From Bacteroidota bacterium (lineage in GTDB: Bacteria; Bacteroidota; Ignavibacteria; Kapaibacteriales; UBA2268): 8,754 nt of DNA. This document shows, piece by piece, positions 6,403 to 8,754 of this stretch; the stretch's first letter is position 1; every line of letters begins with the position of its first letter. The position numbers and the translations under genes are program-made. Under the pieces are notes generated by a model. That model did no database searches. It was given only the letters and a program-made list of their open reading frames with translations, and was not told the origin of the DNA. The stretch covers positions 1 through 8,754 of the forward strand of contig JAKIZN010000050.1 in the NCBI GenBank assembly GCA_022708005.1. Direction: 5' to 3'.

Positions 6403-6431
6403 TTGCCGTGCTTTTATTTTTATCTTACAAT
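6403..6431 (+). promoter_or_regulatory. Possible sigma70-like promoter of pgk
   Basis: TTGCCG (6403-6408), a 17-base spacer and TACAAT (6426-6431) resemble a classical -35/-10 pair (four of six and five of six matches). Transcription would start near 6438, leaving a leader of about 55 bases. A TTTG at 6402-6405 is also present, but the nearest TAnnTTTG-like box (TATTTTAG, 6431-6438) is 25 bases away, too far for the Bacteroidota form. Confidence 0.35.
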
Positions 6432-6480
6432 ATTTTAGCGAAGATACACTCTTACACTAAATTGTGCTAAAATTTATTAT

Positions 6481-6484
6481 GGAG
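6481..6484 (+). promoter_or_regulatory. Shine-Dalgarno of pgk, GGAG
   Basis: GGAG sits eight bases before the ATG at 6493 and supports that start. It is part of ATGGAG: a five-codon frame (6479-6496) opens on this ATG and its TGA overlaps the pgk start codon. Confidence 0.6.
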
Positions 6485-6492
6485 TTTCAAAA

Positions 6493-7686
6493 ATGATAAA
6501 AGCAATTACTGAAGGCAACTTTAATGGCAAAAATGTATTGGTTCGTGTTGATTTTAACGTGCCGTTTGATGCGAACGGCAAAGTGTCTGATGACACTCGA
6601 ATAAAAATGTCGCTGCCGACAATAGATTTTATCATTGATAATGGCGGCGTGCCGATACTGATGTCGCATCTTGGACGTCCCAAAGGTGAGAAAAATCTAA
6701 AGTATTCATTGAAGCCAGTCGCGGAGCATTTAAAGGACAAATTTGGTTATAACGTATCTTTTGCCGAAGATTGCATTGGCGAAATACCTTTGAAAATTGC
6801 AAAGGCTGCTGCTCCGGGCGAAGTTGTGCTGCTCGAAAATGTTAGATTTTATGCAGAAGAAGAGAAAAATGATTTGGAATTTGCTGAGCGGCTTGCCGAA
6901 TTAGGCGATGCTTATGTGAATGACGCTTTTGGCTCTGCACATAGGGCACACGCAAGCACAGAAGCGGTTGCTAAGCTATTTGAAGATAGGTTTGCAGGCT
7001 TTTTGATGCAAAATGAATTGGATTACCTTGGTGGCGCACTGAAATCGCCCAAACGTCCATTTGTATCTATAATTGGTGGTGCAAAAATTTCTGGTAAAAT
7101 TGATGTTTTAAATAATCTTTTGAGCCAATGCGATACCATAATTGTTGGCGGTGGAATGAGTTTTACTTTTTATAAAGCTATGGGCTATTCGATAGGGAAA
7201 TCTATACTTGAGGAAGATAAAATTGAGCTTGCTGCCGAACTTATTCAAAAAGCTAAAGAGAGGAATGTTAAGTTATTGCTGCCTATTGATGTGGTGGTGG
7301 CAGATAAATTTGATAATGATGCTAAAACCAGCATAGTCGAAGCGGATAAAATCGAAGCGGAGCTTATGGGCATGGATATTGGTCCAAAGACTCGCGAAAT
7401 TTATTCCAATGTGATAAAAGAAGCAAAAACTGTTATTTGGAATGGTCCTATGGGCGTGTTCGAAATGTCTAATTTTGCTAATGGGACGTATTCTATAGCG
7501 TCGGCATTGGCAGATGCTACTGCTAATGGTGCGACCACTATAGTGGGCGGCGGGGATTCTGCTGCTGCTGTTAATTCGATGGGATTTAATTCAAAAATCT
7601 CGCATATATCTACTGGCGGCGGAGCGTCGCTTGAGTTTCTCGAAGGGAAGAAGTTGCCGGGTGTTGTCGCTTTAGAAGTGAATTAG
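6493..7686 (+). CDS. pgk: Phosphoglycerate kinase
   Basis: A cytoplasmic glycolytic enzyme that interconverts 1,3-bisphosphoglycerate plus ADP and 3-phosphoglycerate plus ATP. It has the usual bacterial length (397 residues) with all landmarks in order: V-R-V-D-F-N-V-P (17-24) and S-H-L-G-R-P-K-G (58-65) for substrate binding, E-N-V-R-F-Y (115-120), N-D-A-F-G-S-A-H-R (143-151), G-G-A-K-I-S-G-K-I (195-203) at the hinge side of the nucleotide domain, N-G-P-M-G-V-F-E (317-324) and the nucleotide-binding V-G-G-G-D-S-A-A-A (351-359). No truncation or frameshift is seen. The ATG at 6493 is supported by GGAG eight bases upstream. rsmG follows after 42 bases with no terminator, so the two may be co-transcribed. 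Gap-pgk pairing is not seen here. Confidence 0.98.
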   Translation: MIKAITEGNFNGKNVLVRVDFNVPFDANGKVSDDTRIKMSLPTIDFIIDNGGVPILMSHLGRPKGEKNLKYSLKPVAEHLKDKFGYNVSFAEDCIGEIPLKIAKAAAPGEVVLLENVRFYAEEEKNDLEFAERLAELGDAYVNDAFGSAHRAHASTEAVAKLFEDRFAGFLMQNELDYLGGALKSPKRPFVSIIGGAKISGKIDVLNNLLSQCDTIIVGGGMSFTFYKAMGYSIGKSILEEDKIELAAELIQKAKERNVKLLLPIDVVVADKFDNDAKTSIVEADKIEAELMGMDIGPKTREIYSNVIKEAKTVIWNGPMGVFEMSNFANGTYSIASALADATANGATTIVGGGDSAAAVNSMGFNSKISHISTGGGASLEFLEGKKLPGVVALEVN

Positions 7687-7728
7687 AAAAATAATATTAC
7701 GGATTATTAAGCTATTTAAGTAAAATAT

Positions 7729-8391
7729 ATGGAATTATCAGAGTTTTGGACTATTGCGTCTGCTAATAGCATTGTGCTGACAGTTGAGCAACTTGAGAAA
7801 TTTGAAAGGTATGCAAAAGAGCTTGTTTATTGGAATGAGAAAGTTAATTTAATTAGCCGTAAGGATACTGAAAATGTGCTTGGCAGACATATTTTGCATT
7901 CGATTAGCATGCTTAAATATGTGGAAGTACCTAAAAAATCCAGATGCTTGGATATTGGCACTGGTGGAGGCTTGCCCGGCATACCGCTTGCGATAGCCTG
8001 CGAAGATATTCAAATGCTGATGGTAGATTCCATAGCAAAAAAGGCGAAAATTACGGATATGCTTGCGAAGCACACAGAGCTGAGAAATATTTCGGCAGTC
8101 AGTGCCCGAGCGGAAACTTTGGCAGAAAATAAAAAATATCTGCAATATTTCGATTTTATTTTTGCCAGAGCTGTTACCCGTATCGCTGACATAATGAGCT
8201 GGAGTTCAAATCTTTTGAAGCCGAATGGAGCATATATACTTTACAAGGGCGGAGATATAAGCGAAGAGCTGAGCGCTGCACGTGCTAAATTTAGTGATTT
8301 TAGCTATGAAATTATAGAGTTAGACTTTTTTGGCTTTCCGCTATTCAAAGAAGATGAGAAAAAAATTGTAGTAATAAAACGCAAAAAATAA
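7729..8391 (+). CDS. rsmG: 16S rRNA (guanine527-N7)-methyltransferase RsmG (GidB)
   Basis: A SAM-dependent enzyme that methylates G527 in the 530 loop of 16S rRNA; in other bacteria, loss of this methyl group gives low-level streptomycin resistance. The 220 residues are the usual length. Visible family motifs are the N-terminal W-N-E-K-V-N-L-I-S-R (35-44), H-I-L-H-S (54-58), the SAM-binding loop D-I-G-T-G-G-G-L-P-G-I-P (75-86), V-D-S followed by K-K (99-105), the A-R-A-E turn (126-129) and F-A-R-A-V (145-149). Its frequent partners mnmG/gidA and parAB are absent; it sits between pgk and a DUF6485 gene that begins one base after its stop. No clear Shine-Dalgarno precedes the start. Confidence 0.96.
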   Translation: MELSEFWTIASANSIVLTVEQLEKFERYAKELVYWNEKVNLISRKDTENVLGRHILHSISMLKYVEVPKKSRCLDIGTGGGLPGIPLAIACEDIQMLMVDSIAKKAKITDMLAKHTELRNISAVSARAETLAENKKYLQYFDFIFARAVTRIADIMSWSSNLLKPNGAYILYKGGDISEELSAARAKFSDFSYEIIELDFFGFPLFKEDEKKIVVIKRKK

Positions 8392-8392
8392 T

Positions 8393-8596
8393 ATGGAGTG
8401 CAAAAAAGAAAAGAATTTGAAGAACTGCAATTGCACAAATTCGCCTTGTGCGAGAAAAGGAATATGCTGCGAGTGCATTATCCATCACAGGCGAGTAAGG
8501 CAACTGCCAGCATGCTTTTTCCCTGAAGATGCTGAACGGACTTTTGATAGAAGTTTCGAACATTTTGCGAGATTGGTAGCAGAAGGCAGAGTGTGA
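8393..8596 (+). CDS. Small cysteine-rich DUF6485 family protein
   Basis: A 67-residue hypothetical protein with the cysteine pattern I associate with the DUF6485 family: Cys at 3, 12, 14, 19, 25, 26, 28 and 41, with S-P-C-A-R-K-G-I-C-C-E-C (17-28) and L-P-A-C-F-F-P (38-44) as the most telling parts. The C-terminal third is helical and free of cysteine. There is no signal peptide or membrane segment, so it is probably cytoplasmic; the clustered cysteines suggest zinc or iron-sulfur binding, but no function is known to me. It begins one base after the rsmG stop and is likely translated from the same mRNA. The reading frame on the opposite strand here is longer but lacks any family feature. Confidence 0.82.
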   Translation: MECKKEKNLKNCNCTNSPCARKGICCECIIHHRRVRQLPACFFPEDAERTFDRSFEHFARLVAEGRV

Positions 8597-8607
8597 GCTA
8601 TTGCAAC

Positions 8608-8640
8608 AAATTGAAGTTGAAGTCGTCAATTTCTCTTTTA
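8608..8640 (+). terminator. Weak terminator-like stem-loop after DUF6485 gene
   Basis: AAATTGA (8608-8614) and TCAATTT (8626-8632) form a perfect seven-base stem with an 11-base loop, followed by CTCTTTTA. The stem is AT-rich and the U-run is short, so it may at most attenuate transcription into the next gene. Confidence 0.25.
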
Positions 8641-8672
8641 GTAAATTTAATTTAATATTTTTATTTTTGATT

Positions 8673-8676
8673 GGAG
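8673..8676 (+). promoter_or_regulatory. Shine-Dalgarno of the transaldolase-like gene, GGAG
   Basis: GGAG lies five bases before the ATG at 8682 and supports that start. With pgk it shows that some genes here use a Shine-Dalgarno, while rsmG and the DUF6485 gene show none. Confidence 0.55.
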
Positions 8677-8681
8677 CTAAA

Positions 8682-8754
8682 ATGGAATTATATGTTGATA
8701 CCGCAAATATTGAGCACATAAAAGAGTGTGCAAAATACGGGTTTGTTTCTGGTG
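8682..8754 (+). CDS. fsa: Small transaldolase / fructose-6-phosphate aldolase (partial, 5' end only)
   Basis: Only the first 24 codons are inside the window. They read M-E-L-Y-V-D-T-A-N-I-E-H-I-K-E followed by an alternation ending G-F-V-S-G, which matches the first beta strand and helix of the short TalC/MipB transaldolase subfamily, including the Asp at position 6 in the conserved D-T-A-N motif. These enzymes use a Schiff-base lysine further downstream, not visible here, to cleave or transfer a dihydroxyacetone unit between sugar phosphates in the pentose phosphate pathway. A GGAG is well placed. It lies 85 bases after the DUF6485 gene, in the same direction as pgk. Whether it is a transaldolase or a fructose-6-phosphate aldolase cannot be told from this fragment. 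Confidence 0.85.
   Translation, partial: MELYVDTANIEHIKECAKYGFVSG

Noticed and set aside
6477..6740. Minus-strand open frames opposite the 5' end of pgk.
   Set aside because: They are shadows of the strongly conserved pgk coding sequence.
8662..8669. TATTTTTG, an exact TAnnTTTG box just before the aldolase gene.
   Set aside because: It is only 12 bases from the start codon and overlaps the approach to the Shine-Dalgarno, with no good upstream box; transcription would start too close to the ATG.
8345..8719. A 124-codon open frame on the minus strand across the DUF6485 gene and the start of the aldolase gene.
   Set aside because: It covers three supported plus-strand genes and its translation has no family features; the DUF6485 frame has a conserved cysteine pattern instead.

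Overview
The window is AT-rich, gene-dense bacterial DNA, most likely from the Bacteroidota/Ignavibacteria/Kapabacteria side of the FCB group. The lineage is inferred from base composition, protein style (lipoprotein acid phosphatase, octaheme cytochrome, DUF6485 protein) and promoter-like boxes close to the Bacteroidota form TTTG-N18-TAnnTTTG. There is no rRNA or other decisive marker, so the phylum call is tentative.

Left part (1-3028, all minus strand): a tightly packed respiratory/sulfur operon, read right to left. It encodes a membrane-anchored octaheme cytochrome c of the tetrathionate reductase (OTR) family, a four-helix cytochrome b, and two half-size YeeE/YedE sulfur-compound transporters, the second running off the left edge. 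The first three genes overlap end to end. The reading I favour is quinol -> cytochrome b -> periplasmic octaheme enzyme acting on a sulfur oxyanion, with the product or a related sulfur species taken up by YeeE/YedE.

Middle (3029-3675): about 650 bases without a gene. The right-hand side of the cytochrome gene is extremely AT-rich and holds its probable promoter. From about 3290 to 3630 there is a mosaic of repeats and hairpins: a 23-base exact direct repeat, an imperfect inverted repeat, and two strong stem-loops. This is the least explained stretch.

3676-6271 (minus strand): a lipoprotein acid phosphatase of the e(P4)/class C HAD type with its own probable promoter, then a two-gene restriction-modification unit. 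In that unit a beta-class DNA adenine methyltransferase is followed with zero spacing by a protein carrying a PD-(D/E)XK signature that I take to be the cognate restriction endonuclease.

6272-8754 (plus strand): a divergent intergenic region with promoter-like boxes on both strands, then a housekeeping cluster: pgk (phosphoglycerate kinase), rsmG (16S rRNA methyltransferase), a small cysteine-rich DUF6485 protein, and the start of a small transaldolase/fructose-6-phosphate aldolase gene cut by the window edge.
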